The notes below the pieces were generated by a model. It was not told the DNA's origin. It was given only the letters and a program-made list of their open reading frames with translations, and made no database searches. Of a stretch of DNA of 64,000 nucleotides, positions 1 through 11,739 are shown piece by piece. The position numbers were made by a program, and so were the translations under genes. This DNA comes from Rhypophila decipiens (taxonomy: Eukaryota; Ascomycota; Sordariomycetes; Sordariales; Naviculisporaceae), in assembly GCA_033297075.1 (NCBI GenBank), contig MU858180.1, forward strand, positions 42,643 through 106,642, given 5' to 3'. Each line of letters opens with the position of its first letter. Within the stretch, counting starts at the first letter, position 1.

Positions 1-973
1 CGAATGGTTTCGCTTCGTTTGAGCGTGAAGCCTGGATCCAACTGATCGGCCTCTTCACCGGCGGTGCTCCCCCCTCATCCTGAACCAAGCTCCCCAAGAT
101 AGCCATCATCGGCGTGGCCCCAACCCCAACAGAGATCAAAACAACCGGAACACCCTCCTTACTCGTATCAGAAGGATCAACAAAGAACTCGCCCTGAGGA
201 TGCGACAAATCCACCTCATCTCCTTCATGAAAACTTGCATGCAACATATTCGAGATCAACCCCGGGATCCCCACCTCCTCGCCATCCTCCTTTTTAACGC
301 TGATCCGATAATACTCCCTCTTCTCCTTTGGCGCCTCGCTGAGACTGTACTGTCTGCTCTGCAAATACCCCAGCTCCGGCACGGGAACCTGCAGACTGAC
401 ATACTGCCCCGGCAAGAACTTGGGCAAGGGAGTAGCCCCATCACTGGGAGCGAGATAAAAGCTCGTGACAGAGCTGCTCTCCGCCACCTTGCGCAGAATC
501 GTAAACTTGCGCCAGCCAACCCACTTCTCGGCAGCGTTCTTCTTGTACATCTGCCCTTCGGCCCCGATAAACACATTCGCAAGGACGCCGTAAGCAGTCG
601 TCCAGGCATCAACAATATCCGCCGTAGCTGCGTCCCCTAAGACCTGCCCAATGGCTTGGATCAAGTAGCGGCCCACAATGTCGTATTGCTCGGGCGTGAC
701 CTGGAGAGAGACGTGTTTGTGGGCGATGCGCGCCACGGCGTGGGTGAGTTTGCCCAGGTCGTCGATGTAGGTTGCGTAGGCGAGGACAGCGTTTGCCAGA
801 GCCCGCGGTTGTCGGCCCGTGGTTTTGCTGGTGGTGCTGAACATGTTGTTTAGGTCTGGATTTTCGCGGATCATATTGTCGTAAAAGACTGTTGTTATTG
901 CTGTGCCGTGTTCTTTGAGGACGGGGGCTGTTGCCTTTACTATGGCGATTTGGGATTCTGTGAGGGTTGCCAT
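1..973 (-). CDS. Flavohemoprotein (nitric oxide dioxygenase), 3' end outside window
   Basis: Globin-flavoreductase fusion that turns nitric oxide plus O2 into nitrate using NAD(P)H; the family protects fungi from NO, in cytosol or mitochondria. The ORF opens at ATG 973 (MATLTESQIAIVKATAPVLK) and runs without an intron off the left edge, giving about 324 of the roughly 410 residues usual for the family. Residues 1-145 are the globin part, with the heme-region segment VARIAHKHVSLQV (proximal His included). Next comes the ferredoxin-reductase-like FAD domain, with RQYSLSEAP (the R-x-Y-S flavin motif) and FHEGDEVDLSHPQGEFF. The start of the NAD domain follows, with SVGVGATPMMAIL. The C-terminal NAD-binding end is missing only because the window stops. 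No transit peptide is evident, so a cytosolic form is likely (inference). Several fungi carry two such paralogues; which one this is cannot be told here. Confidence 0.97.
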   Translation of the reverse strand, partial: MATLTESQIAIVKATAPVLKEHGTAITTVFYDNMIRENPDLNNMFSTTSKTTGRQPRALANAVLAYATYIDDLGKLTHAVARIAHKHVSLQVTPEQYDIVGRYLIQAIGQVLGDAATADIVDAWTTAYGVLANVFIGAEGQMYKKNAAEKWVGWRKFTILRKVAESSSVTSFYLAPSDGATPLPKFLPGQYVSLQVPVPELGYLQSRQYSLSEAPKEKREYYRISVKKEDGEEVGIPGLISNMLHASFHEGDEVDLSHPQGEFFVDPSDTSKEGVPVVLISVGVGATPMMAILGSLVQDEGGAPPVKRPISWIQASRSNEAKPF

Positions 974-2748
974 GTTTGTTGCTGATGCGGATGAATGGGT
1001 GGTGGACGACTGCTGAGATGGATGGCCAGTGATGTAGATGTAGCAAGATGAGGTAGGGAGGGACCTTGATGGTTTGCTGAAAGTAAGAACGAGTCAGCCA
1101 AGGAAGGAGCTTCTGTGGGGATGGGAATGGTCACCTCTATTTATCATGCCTGAATTCTATGGAAGTTGCAATTCCTGAATCCTACATATGACTACACGAT
1201 GTTCCACAGTCATCCTCATGGCTCACACAAGCTCACCGGATGTTTGCTGACCCTGCGCATATTGCCATGTTGACTCAGCCAGGTCGATCCAGGCTCTCAG
1301 GGGGTGGGTGTATGGATGGCAGCGTCAGGGTTGCCGGCCTGGATACCACTCTCACACGCATTGTTGGCCTGATAAGGAGGCATATTGATTGCGGATCGCA
1401 CCAAAACGAGCGAAGGATGACATTTAACCGTACGATCAACCAACTTTTCCTGTGTATTCTTGGTCCAATATTGAAAGCAGCTTCAGCATCTCCGTGGGCC
1501 GTGGGAAGGAAGGTTCACGAACAACGGCATTAGTCTCGAGTGAGGTGAGCAAGGTAAACAAAATTTTCAGGAGCCACCAAAGTATCACGGCAGCACGGTA
1601 AGCATTCGGGTCAAAGTTGTTAAATTAGACTCGGAGTCTAGCCTCACGGTCGTCGTTCATCGCATCCGCCCGGATCGTCTCACAATTGCTAATAGCCGGG
1701 CAAAATTTGAAGCCAGCTGCGACGGTGCGGTTCCGCCGGTGGAGGTTTCCAGCGGGTTGGGCCTGGAGATGGTATCTCCGCGGCGGAAACACCCGCAATG
1801 TGGATCATCTCCGCTCCGGCGCGCCGTTGGAATGTGGAGACTGAGAGAATCCCAATTTGGGCAACCAGCTTCTCGGGACTTTTTTCGCATGAGATTCGGA
1901 ATTTCGATGCCACGACATGATCAGTTCCGTCGTGTCTGGCCCAGAATACGACCGAGAATACGACGATATGCGCATCCACAATCCTCACCTGATCTTTCGC
2001 GCTGAATGTGTAGCTCCACCCACCACAGCGAGCTTTTCCTTGGAGTGCCCCGCGGGATTGAGGTCAGCAACCCCGCCATGGGAACATCTCTGCCCCGCTA
2101 CCCTTTGCTATCCAAGTCAACAAAGTCCCATTCACCAGCAAAGTCGCCGTGACTAATGTAAAGGTTCTTGATAGAATCCTATCCTAGCAAGGGCCGTTTC
2201 CGGCTCTGAGTCTTCTTTCATCAGAAAGAGTAAAACGTTGTGACAAAGGCTTGTTTATTCTTTCCCTTTTGTGGGAATCCCCGTCAATTCAGGGGAAGAA
2301 ACGAAACAAAGAAGACCGCTGAGAAGGGAATGGATGAATGGCACGGTAGGTAGGTGGGAGAACTGTGCAGCAAGAAATAATAAAACAGCTCCTTGGTACA
2401 GTGCAGCAAAATGCTGTGGTAAGAATGAAAAGCGCGAGAAAATGGAAGCCCCAAAAGGAGACTGAAAACTCAAATGGAACAAAAAAAGAATGTGTCTCTC
2501 CCGCGGCGGATGACAAGCACATACTGACCACTACGGAAGATTTACAGGTGTGGGACACCCGTCGTAGCTTGTTGCTGGTTGGTGGAAGCGTGTCCACTTT
2601 TCCCCTATATAAAGTTTGTCACACAACGTGGAACGATTGGTGTAAATACCACACCAACATGCCCCTGAATCCATAATTGCCGCCATATCATCCGTTTATC
2701 TGTGTAAAAAGGAAGCCCTCAAATCCAAGTAACAAAACCTCCAAGCAT
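974..2748. other. Intergenic, flavohemoprotein promoter side
   Basis: About 1.8 kb between the start of the flavohemoprotein gene and the stop codon of the CorA-like gene. Short ORFs exist on both strands but none has a recognisable protein-like composition or conserved motif. A TATA-like stretch (cctatataaag) lies near 2605. The segment next to 974 should hold the flavohemoprotein promoter; no defined operator was recognised. Confidence 0.6.
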
Positions 2749-5700
2749 TCAACCCTCAATCTCCTCTTCCTCGGGTCTACTAGGCCTCCTCCAAAACCGC
2801 ACAGAACTCACAGAAAATTGTCCGCTCGTCCACCCACCACTCGACCGCCTCCTCTCATTCTTGGGACCAGTGCCACTAGCTCGTCGATGAAAAGGCAGCT
2901 CACTTGTACTTGCACCCCCGGGAAGGCGACTAGAAGAACCTCCCACATCATCAGCAAGATCCTGCATCCTCACACCGCTCGAAGCACCGTAGTAGCCATT
3001 CTCCTTGCTCTCCTCCCATTCCCTCTGCTTGGCGAGCATAAACTCCCTCAAGGCCTTGGACGAGGCACCATGCAAATGTTTGCCCTTGACAGTCTTGCCG
3101 CCGGTATTCCTGCCGCCGTTTCCTCCGCCGCGCCCCGCTGTAAGAGTTGCTATCCTGTGGCCGATGAAAGCGTACGACAGTCGAAACCCACCAAACAAGA
3201 CGGTTCGCGCCCACGAGCTAAACGCCAGCGCCAGCGAGATGGATATCACAATGCTAGACAGCACAACTGTTTTTTTTCGTCAGCACACATGTCAGCCACC
3301 AGATAGGACAAACAAAACGAAACCAGACTCACACATGTAGAGCAACTGCGTATTCAGCGTCATGTACCCATCATTCAGCTCCCGTGTATTCATGCCAAAA
3401 ACAGCCGCAAAAAAACTCAACGGCAAAAAGAAGATGGTGACCACCGTAAACACCACAATCGACCTTCCCTGCAACACACTCTCGTCGGCCCGTCTAATCG
3501 CCGCCTTCGCCTCGATAATCCCGCTCTGCTGCTGCTTCATATCCAGCAATTCCCTCAATTGACTCCTCGTATTCGCCTGTCTTTTCTCCAAATTAGCAAG
3601 CTCATCCCTCCTCAACTTCATCTCCGTAATCAACGCAGCCGCTCTCTCGACCGTGCTCTTGAACCTACTACTCTCCTCAGCAACAGAACTTGCTGCCAAA
3701 ATCCCCCTCAGCGCGCGCTCAAAGTCCCCCATGACCACAATCTGCTGCGTAAAAATCTCCTGCATAATCTGCAGCTGATCAATCACATTCTGCGCCTCCA
3801 TCAACACAGACCATTCATACTTGATATTCAAACTCTTCCTTAGCAGCTCCTCGGCCGTCTGCAACGGATCAAGCGCATTCATCCTCTTGACGTCCCTACC
3901 AAACCTCTCGTACGCCTCCGTCTTCTTTTCCGCAATCTTGGAGATGGCCGACGAGTAAATGTCCACCATTTCGGGCCGCAAATCTGGCTTGGTCCTGTCA
4001 AAGAATACCCTGCTGCACTCGTCGATTATCACCAGCGCGAGGTCGTAGATTGATTTGATTTGCGATCTTGTGTCGATGGCGCCCAGGTGGTCGCGTATAG
4101 CGCGGTGGACTGCAGACGGGTCGGGCTTGTTTCGGCCCCAGCGCCGGGGGAACGCCGAGATGATTGTGTTTTCGTCGAGAATGTACAGCCAGAGCTGGTC
4201 AACCATTACCACCCTCGGAATCGCCTCGGGATCGTTGTGCATCCACGTCCCGCGGTAGACTACCTGTTGGCGGTCTCGTTGGGTCGTGTCTTCTGCGGTC
4301 CAGTAGTAGTACTGTTCTAGGGTGCGGCGGATGTGTAGAGGGGATTCGGTGTATAAATGGTCGCCTATGAGCCGCCAGTCGGCGGCTTCGTCGATGAGTT
4401 GGTACAGCTTTGATGCTAGCCAGAGGTAAGAACCTAGAGGGGAGCGGGGACGCCAGGAGGGAGAGTCTTCGTTTCTGGGCGTGTCGTTGTCGGGATCTGT
4501 TGCTGTGCTGTCGATGCGTTTAGCTCGCTTGGTGGCTTGCTCGACTACGCTGCCCCATGTTCCTCTTCGCTTGTTTCGTCGTTCAAAGGCGAATTCGCGC
4601 TCTTTGTTTTGGCGCGTTTTGCGCGTCACGTTTGTCATGCGGACTAGACGTTTTTCGATCTCCCAGTGGAGGTAGGGCATCTGGCAGGCACAGATGAATG
4701 TGAGTATTGTTTTGTTCGTGGGTGTTGGAGAGTCAAGAACTTACAAACAAGACAACATCCTGCGGACTAGACGCAGACCGAAAGAAGCCCCCCGACTGCT
4801 GCTGATTCCCCGGGTGGGAAACATTCGCAGCATCAACGTCCCTTCCCTCGGGCGAAGGAACCAGCGCACACCGCGGACGAATCTGCCTCGAGTGAGGCGG
4901 CAAGTGCGTATCCACGCCCCCCCTCTCCTGACAATGCCACAGCTCCCTCTTGAGAAGCCTCTCCGTCTTGGACTCTTTCTTTCCCGCCCCTGATCCACCA
5001 GTGTGATATGGCAGCCTCCTCTTACCCAACAAGCTCCTGTTCCTCCCCAGTTCCCCCCCATCCTCCCCGTAATACCTAGCCACAGCGTCCTCCACCCACT
5101 TCATGTTATTCGCCTGCAGATGGAAATACCTCAGCTGCTTACAGTCACCACCATCACCCACCGCCGCCCGCCTGAGCGGTGTATTCTGCTTGTCGTACAG
5201 CAATTTCTGCATGGCTATTTTCTGGTGGGGAAACTTTCCATGGCAGTCCGGGTGGTCGAGGGTTACGCCGCCTTTGCCCTCCTCAAAGACCATCACCCAG
5301 CCGTTATACCCGTAGTCTGACTTGCGGGGGTCGTCGTCCACGCTGTCGTCGGCTGCTTCCAGTCCGCTGACGTACGTGCCCGGGGACATGGCCTTTTGCA
5401 GGTCGAGGTACCCGTTGGACTGCCATTGCTCGACCTGCCTGAGGATGGTCCGGTTGCGGAGGAGGAGAGGTCTGCGGACCCTGAAATCCGCCTTGGGAAG
5501 CTCTCGCTCAATGGATGCTAACGAGTCTTTGCAGCATCTGATGGCGCCGTCTCGCCAGATCTTGTGGGCTTTCTCGAGGGAGGAGGCGAGGGGAAGCGTG
5601 TCGCCTGGGGAGAGGCGGTGTGCGGCAAAGTACTCCCGGAGATAGCGCACGCGACGGAGTTCCTTGCGGACTAGTTCTTTTTCTGGGCCTGGGAAGTTTT

Positions 5701-5887
5701 CGTATAGAGAGGGGCGCTGGGAGAATCTTGCTGCTAGGAAGGTCGCCCAGGCGTCGGTTGGCGGGACGGGGTCGACATATTGATCTTGGATGGCGTAGGT
5801 TGATTGCATGGAAGGTATGGGGGTTATGGCGGGGTCTGTCGTCGAGATCCTGAGGGGGACAGACATGGTGGCTACTCGTGCTAGCAT
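2749..5887 (-). CDS. CorA-type magnesium/divalent cation transporter-like protein
   Basis: Three exons on the minus strand: 5887-4745, 4680-3333 and 3266-2749, with introns of 64 nt (GTAAGT...CAG) and 66 nt (GTGAGT...CAG); the phases fit and give 1002 residues. The C-terminal half is a CorA domain: a soluble part containing MPYLHWEIE and DQLWLYILDENTII, two helices, and the signature G-M-N (GMNTREL, near residue 810) between TM1 (about 787-808) and TM2 (about 831-855). CorA proteins form pentameric Mg2+ channels; long fungal members of this type sit in the plasma membrane, and many have no proven substrate. The N-terminal 380 residues match no domain I can name. The C-terminal tail after TM2 is about 145 residues, Gly/Ser/Arg-rich and cytosolic by topology. 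A second Met at residue 8 is an alternative start. Confidence 0.93.
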
Positions 5888-7112
5888 ACAAGCACAACCT
5901 GAATTGTTGAAGTGGGCATGACGTGAGGTTGCGAGTCCAAGGTGTTGATATCAGAGTGCGGGTGTTGTTCACGCCACATGTGTTGAGCGAGCAAATTGGG
6001 ACATGAGAAACTCCCGAGGGACGGAACGTCCTGCATTGAAATCTCTCCAGTCTGTCGTCACACCCATTAGCGGGGCACCAGGTGCTGCAGGTCTCCAATT
6101 CCAGCATGGACAGTATGCAAGTTGGCGGGATTTTATTTGCTCGAAAGGAACGTAGCACACATGTTCAGGTGTCTAGGGCGTCGAGGCGTGCAGGAATGGG
6201 AAAGAAATATTGAGTGGTCTTTCCTAATTGGTTTAGAGAGTCAGTGAGTCGCACAATGTCTGAAATCTTGGCAGTTGTGCGCCTGCAGCGCTGCATATTT
6301 TAATTGTTTGTTATCTTAGGGGGTTTAGGACCATGATATGGCCAATCATGGTTGTGATATTGACATGGAGAAGATGAATAATCATCAAGATCCTTCATCA
6401 ACTGGGTGCCTTCCATCTGATGAGATGAGGACCCAGGGTATCCACAGCAACCACTCAAATACCCCTATTTTTGGCTCGTATGATTTGTTTGGCGTTGCGA
6501 CTCGACAACTTCAAGTTATGATCACACTGAGAATGATAAAAGGACAAGTTTCCAAACTGACGAAATAACTTGTTACTGCAATTCACATATCCTTTTGGTC
6601 ATGATCATGTGCCTATTGAATGCAGTCTTGGATTCGTATGAGTCAACAAGTTGGGGTCATTGCAGAACACCCAAAGATAACAATGGGATGAAACTCGCTT
6701 TCAACATGATGCTTACTACTAGAGAGCAGGAGCACCTGCGCTACTCGGTATGTATTGACAATAGCATTTCTTCCCACACATCGTTACAGCGGCAATTTCG
6801 TACCTGAGTATGGACTCGGAAGAAGAAAGAAAGTTCCAGAACAATGTTAACGATTGGCGGGAACAATGCTAAGGCTAGACGGGACCGAGCACGGCTGCTA
6901 ACAAATTGTGATGGAGCTACGGATAGCTTCATTGTCTCCACTTTAGACTTACACGCTCGGCGGTGGCTAAGCCAACAAACGGCAGCAACATTTTTTTAGC
7001 ATCTTTTTTCTCGCCTGTTAACTGCTTCCTTCCATTTGCGTCTACCGCCGCCGACTGCTCTTGGCGTCACAACAAACTCCAAATCGTCGTGGCATCTCAT
7101 CAAATCGGCAAA
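5888..7112. other. Intergenic region between divergent CorA-like and P450 genes
   Basis: A 1.2-kb divergent promoter region. Its ORFs are short and lack protein-like composition. Nothing else was recognised; the part just before 7113 is pyrimidine-rich, as is usual for fungal 5' leaders. Confidence 0.6.
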
Positions 7113-8914
7113 ATGGCTAATGCGAGTGGTGAACAGGGTCTCTTCGGCCTCGGCAGGGAATTTGTTCAAAATGTCACTATTGCGCTCCGGGGTCTGAATG
7201 CGCCCATCTGGATGCAGAGCCCGACTTCACCTGTCCAGCTCGGATTTGCCTGCTTGTTGGGGCTGCTCACGTGGCAGCTTTTCACTTTCCTTGCCAGCTT
7301 CGAGCATGACCCCAACGAGCCTCCTCTCATCAAGCCCAAGATGCCCGTCGTGGGCCATCTCTGGGGCCTCTTGCGAAGCCAAGTCAACTACTTTAGTGAA
7401 CTCTAGTTCGTACCCTCCTCCCACCATCGAAGCCAAAAGTGATTCTCGAAGACTGACCTCATCAATCCAGCTCCAGAACAAAGCTCCCAATCGCAACCCT
7501 CCCCGTAGCCAACAAGAAGCTCTACGTCATCTTCGACCCGGCCTATCAACAAGCGGCCCTCACATCCAACCAAATGGACGCCCAGTCCTTCATGGTGGAC
7601 TTTGTGCCCCGCATATTCGGCGTAAAAAAAGGAACAGTCGACAAGCTCCTCGGCAAAGACGGCGTCCACCCCAACATCATGTCCGACATGGAAGGTGTCT
7701 TTAACACTTCCCTATCAGGCAACAATCTGCAACAATTACTCCTCACCACTCTTGAACAAGTGGCAAATACCCTGAACGCCATCGACAAGGAAGACGGTTT
7801 GAAGGTGCCGAACCTCTTCATATTCTTCCAGAAATTGCTCACAAGGTCTACTTCAACGGCGCTATGGGGCAAGGATAACAACCCGTACAACGACCAAGAA
7901 CTAATCGACGCACAATGGGACTTTGAAGGCAACATGGGACCGCTAGTCATTGGCCTTTTGCCCAGCATCACGGCACGAAGAGCTTATCTCGCCCGATCGA
8001 AGGTCCAATCCGCCCTGTCAAGGTTCTACATGGCAAAACATGACCAAACCGACCCGCAAGTAAGCCAATTTGTCCGCCTCAGGTCTCAGCTCTTACGGGG
8101 ATACGACATCCCGCCTGACGAGTTGGCAAAGAATGAAACAGCCATCACGCTTGTCGCGACAACCAACGCTCTTTCGACATTGTTTTGGTGTGTTGCCGAG
8201 ATCTTTTCCGATTCCGAACTTCTCTCCGACGTAAGGAACGAAGTTTTCAAAGCTGTTTTTGGAAGAACCGGCTCTCCTCCTCAGAAGTTTAGTGGCAAGG
8301 TCAAAGTATCCGCCAAATCTCTTGTCTCAGAAGAGAACTGTCCCCTCCTCAATAGCTGTTACCGTGAGAGCATCAGACTAGCAAGCCAGATCGTCACCGC
8401 CCGCCGGGTCTTGACCGACATCACACTTTTCCCTTCCTCTTCACCAAGCAAGGACAACAACAGCAAAGGCTATCTGCTAAAGGCCGACACAAACGTAATG
8501 ATGCCCGCCAAACCAGTCCACCGCGATCCATCCATCTGGGGCCCCGACGCGGACACATTCAACCCGCGAAGATTCATCGCCCCTAGCTCTGAAGATAGGA
8601 ATAAAGACCCCGACAGGTACATGCAAGATCTCACTCGTCATCGAAGAATGAAGGCTTCGTTCGTGCCCTTTGGGGGAGGGAAACACCTCTGCCCAGGTCG
8701 GCATTACGCATTTTTGGAGAACTTGTCTATTATTGCGGCGCTGGTTTTGGGGTTTGACATTGTTGGCCTTGATAAGGAGAGACTCAAGATGGGAGATTCT
8801 AAACGGGGCGAGACGGCTAAGCCTGTTGCTGGATTTGAGGGTGGGCATAACCTTGTGCTGAGGCGACGGCGGGGTTGGGAAGATGTGCAGTGGGAGTTTG
8901 GGTATGACTCGTAG
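7113..8914 (+). CDS. Cytochrome P450, CYP7/CYP8-like class
   Basis: Two exons, 7113-7405 and 7471-8914, joined over a 65-nt intron (GTTCGT...CCAG with branch-like CTGAC); 578 residues. The N-terminus carries one membrane anchor (LGFACLLGLLTWQLFTFLAS, about residues 48-67) followed by the basic/proline hinge PLIKPKMPVVGHLWG, so the protein should face the cytosol from the ER. The K-helix ExxR is ESIR, the PERF-like motif is FNPRRF, and the heme loop is FGGGKHLCPGRH with the iron-ligating Cys near 505. The I-helix reads TTNALSTLFW and lacks the usual acid-alcohol pair, a feature shared with CYP7/CYP8 enzymes such as oxysterol 7-hydroxylases and prostacyclin synthase. The substrate is unknown. 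No oxidoreductase or synthase adjoins it; the next intact gene is UbiA, 5.4 kb downstream. Confidence 0.93.
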
Positions 8915-9305
8915 GACTAGTCTCACTCGTGTGAAAAAGGGGAAAGAACTGGAAGCCTCTACCTAGGCCTGGGTTCGTGGCGGCGCGTAGTGGACAGTCG
9001 AGGTAAACTGAAGTCACAGGGTATGGTAGCAAGAAAGGCTTTTATTGGGACTGATGACGTGTCCATTCGCTCTATTTGCATGTGAATGTACGATTCATCA
9101 TAAGTTGGCCTGTCAAGCAACCAAGACGAGCAGGTGTAGATAAAAATATCATCGACCTTGCTTCAATTATTTGAAGAACACTACGGAGCCGAAGACGTAC
9201 CCAGATACTAGATAGAGACTGGAGAGGGAGGAACGGATTTTATTGGTCCACCATCTGCCCGTCTAGATATCTAAAATTCATCATAAAGACCTGTAACTGT
9301 CATGG

Positions 9306-10142
9306 TCAAGACGTAACAATGTTTTCCAGCCTACTGCCCGCCTTCCTAGAGAGAAACGAGACCAAGAAGAAAGAGTCAGCCAAGGTCAAGAGACAAGAGT
9401 CCAAGAGCTGGGACGGAAGAACTACCTCGATAAAGTCTCTTTCTTTCTTCCACGGGGTCGACCATCGATCTGCTTGTGATAGATGTCGTGGGTTAGCTCA
9501 TTGTCAGACTGTCAGGAGGATCAAGGATGGTAGCTACTCACGGGGGCGTCTCTTGGCCCCTCCGAAAATACATCTGTTATGTCCTACCAGTAGGCATTGG
9601 CGTTCCTCCCAAGTTTGTTCTCGCTCGTCAATCCATTTCGACATGGAGCGAATCTCGCAGGCACGCCGCACAGACGCCGTCAAAGGTTGTGATCTTGTCA
9701 GCAAGTACAACTTGATCAGTGGAAGTGATAGGCTACTACTTACCGGGCGTTCGGCCCAAGCTATAACCCTATCTTGGCTCTTCGCCCATCAGGTTGCTCG
9801 ACGCCGAGCAAACCTCATGAGCAGCTGGATGGGCACCGTCGAATCTTCTGGATCAAAGTCGTAACCTCGATTCCCGACGATCTTGACGGTCCGCGACGTC
9901 GACTTGGCTTTGTCGCCTTTCGTCGGTCGCCGGTCGATGCCTTTCTCTCGTTCCGCTCCGAGTATCGCAGTCGGTGACGTGAAGATGCTCGGCCAAACTC
10001 GAACAAGGTCGCTCGGTTCGGCTCGCGGCTGTCGAGAAAGGAATTGCGTCTCTGCGTTGGCCTTGGACTGCACTTGCAGACCCAAGTTACCAGGCAACAC
10101 CAGCGCGGAGGTGCAGAGTCCGGCTTCGTTGCCCCCCGCCAA
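9306..10142 (-). pseudogene. Possible decayed multi-exon gene, unknown family
   Basis: Read on the minus strand, this interval looks like remnants of a spliced coding sequence. One frame gives TVKIVGNRGYDFDPEDSTV and then VPIQLLMRFARRRAT, is cut by TGA near 9789, and continues in the same frame as WAKSQDRVIAWAERP up to a consensus donor GTAAGT. A second block reads MSKWIDEREQTWEERQ and ends at a GTGAGT donor. After a CTAAC...CAAGCAG acceptor a third block reads WSTPWKKERDFIEVV and stops at 9306. The blocks have protein-like composition and good splice signals, but no upstream ATG was found and I recognise no family. The TGA could derive from CGA by a C-to-T change. It may instead be a spliced non-coding RNA. 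Confidence 0.3.
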
Positions 10143-10772
10143 CTAGCAGGAACACTTGTCAAGAGAGTAAAAGAGGATGAGTGAAGAAAGCAAGAGGGAA
10201 GCCACAAGCTCCTACACCAATCTCAGGAATAGAGTATGAGGAGCGCTGTGCAATGCCCTCAGGGACTCCAAACCGTCGCAGAAAGGGAGAAGAGATCAGA
10301 GCCCGCCGAGCCAACTAGGCCGCCGGGTTGTCTAGGCTGAAAACAAAAACCAGCGAGAATACCTTGCTCGAAGCGGGTCGCGCCAGCGTGGTAATGAGGC
10401 CAGCTAGCCCCAACCCACGACGCTTCCCGAACGAAACGGCATCTCACCGGGGGGTAGAGTGATGAAAGGAAAGGCGATGTCTGCTTAGCCGCCAACCTGG
10501 GAAACGACACACGCGAGGGCTTCACGTTTTGGCCTTTTCACCGTTTTGTGGGTTACCACCTCCTATTTCGTCGTTTTCCACAGCCACCAACACTCCCCGG
10601 AACAGCAAGCTCGCATGTGCAATGAGCAAAACTCAGCCAGGTCCTAGCGCGTTGATGGGGGGAACAGTCCTGGACCCCGGGTGCTGTCAACCGTCACTTC
10701 TCAGCTTGCCCTTTTCAACAGAGGCCTTTGGGTTCGGGTATCTTGCACCCGGGTATGCAGTCTGCCAGAAAA

Positions 10773-10822
10773 CTGTAGGAAATGACTTAGGAAATGACTG
10801 TAGGAAATGACTGTAGCAAATG
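10773..10822. repeat. Short tandem repeat, about 13-bp period
   Basis: About four copies of CTGTAGGAAATGA, the second and fourth imperfect (CTTAGGAAATGA and CTGTAGCAAATGG). It lies in non-coding sequence. Confidence 0.85.
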
Positions 10823-11608
10823 GGAATACTTACCGCGGGCGTTTGCGGGCTGGGAAGGGGAGGTGGGAGATGGGAAAGTGTGAGCTGGTGATGCGCGATG
10901 GGAAAGAGCAGGGGGGAATGGGAAAAGAAAAGCAAGTGTGAAGTGTGAATGACAATGGGAAAGAGGAATATGGGGAAGCGCGATGCCACTTGGGGTATTG
11001 GCCACTGGCCGTGGGAAATGGAAGGAGAGGACGATGTGTGATGTGTGATGTGTGTGTGTGTGCGAGAGGAAAGAAGAACCGAGGAAATTTGGGAGAGAAG
11101 AGGCCTATTTGTGCACCTCTGGCAGTCTGTGGGTCCTGCTGGGTGATTGTAATCATCACTGATTCTGCCCGGGCAGAACTAATTATGGTTTGCCGGGACT
11201 CCCACGTGGAAATGGCCGCATTTTCTCGAATCACGGTGCCTGAAATTTTGTCCAGGGAGATTTAGACTTTTTCGAGAGACCAGGGGTGAGCCACACAACC
11301 ACAATCGGCAAGACTGGAGAGATGATCTGTCAACGTCTCTTATGAGAATCATCCTGCGAGTACTCTTTTCATGGTCTTGCCATCTCACAACATGGCAATC
11401 AAGAGGACCAGAGGTCCTATCATGCTCGGAGGCAGTTCCTTGACAGAGAGAGATGATATGACATGATCAAGTTTCCAACGCAAGCATCAGTCCCTATCTG
11501 CCAGTAACAGTTCACTTGTACTCGCTCTGGCTGCCACGACGAAAATGCTCTGCAGCCACCTAGTGTCTGGGAACAGCCTGAGGACGTTGCAAAGGATGTG
11601 GTGGTACC

Positions 11609-11739
11609 CGCCCGGTGATCAAAACATCAATATTTTATTTTTCTCTTGTTTTAATTCTCCACTTGCCTGTATTTTTCGCCCGGGGATCAAAACATCAACA
11701 TTCTCTTTTTTGCCTTGATGCTCCACTTGCCTCTATTTT
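11609..11739. repeat. Tandem duplication of a segment of about 65 bp
   Basis: Two adjacent diverged copies, 11609-11676 and 11677-11739. Both start CGCCCGG-GATCAAAACATCAA and end with CTCCACTTGCCT-TATTTT; the middles differ by substitutions and a small indel. Confidence 0.85.

Noticed and set aside
2365..2676. 103-codon plus-strand ORF near the CorA-like gene
   Set aside because: No motif and a composition like translated non-coding DNA.
9319..9864. 181-codon plus-strand ORF with a CDRCRGLAHC-like string
   Set aside because: Looks at first like a Zn-cluster, but the spacing is wrong and the composition is poor; the minus strand has better splice-consistent blocks.
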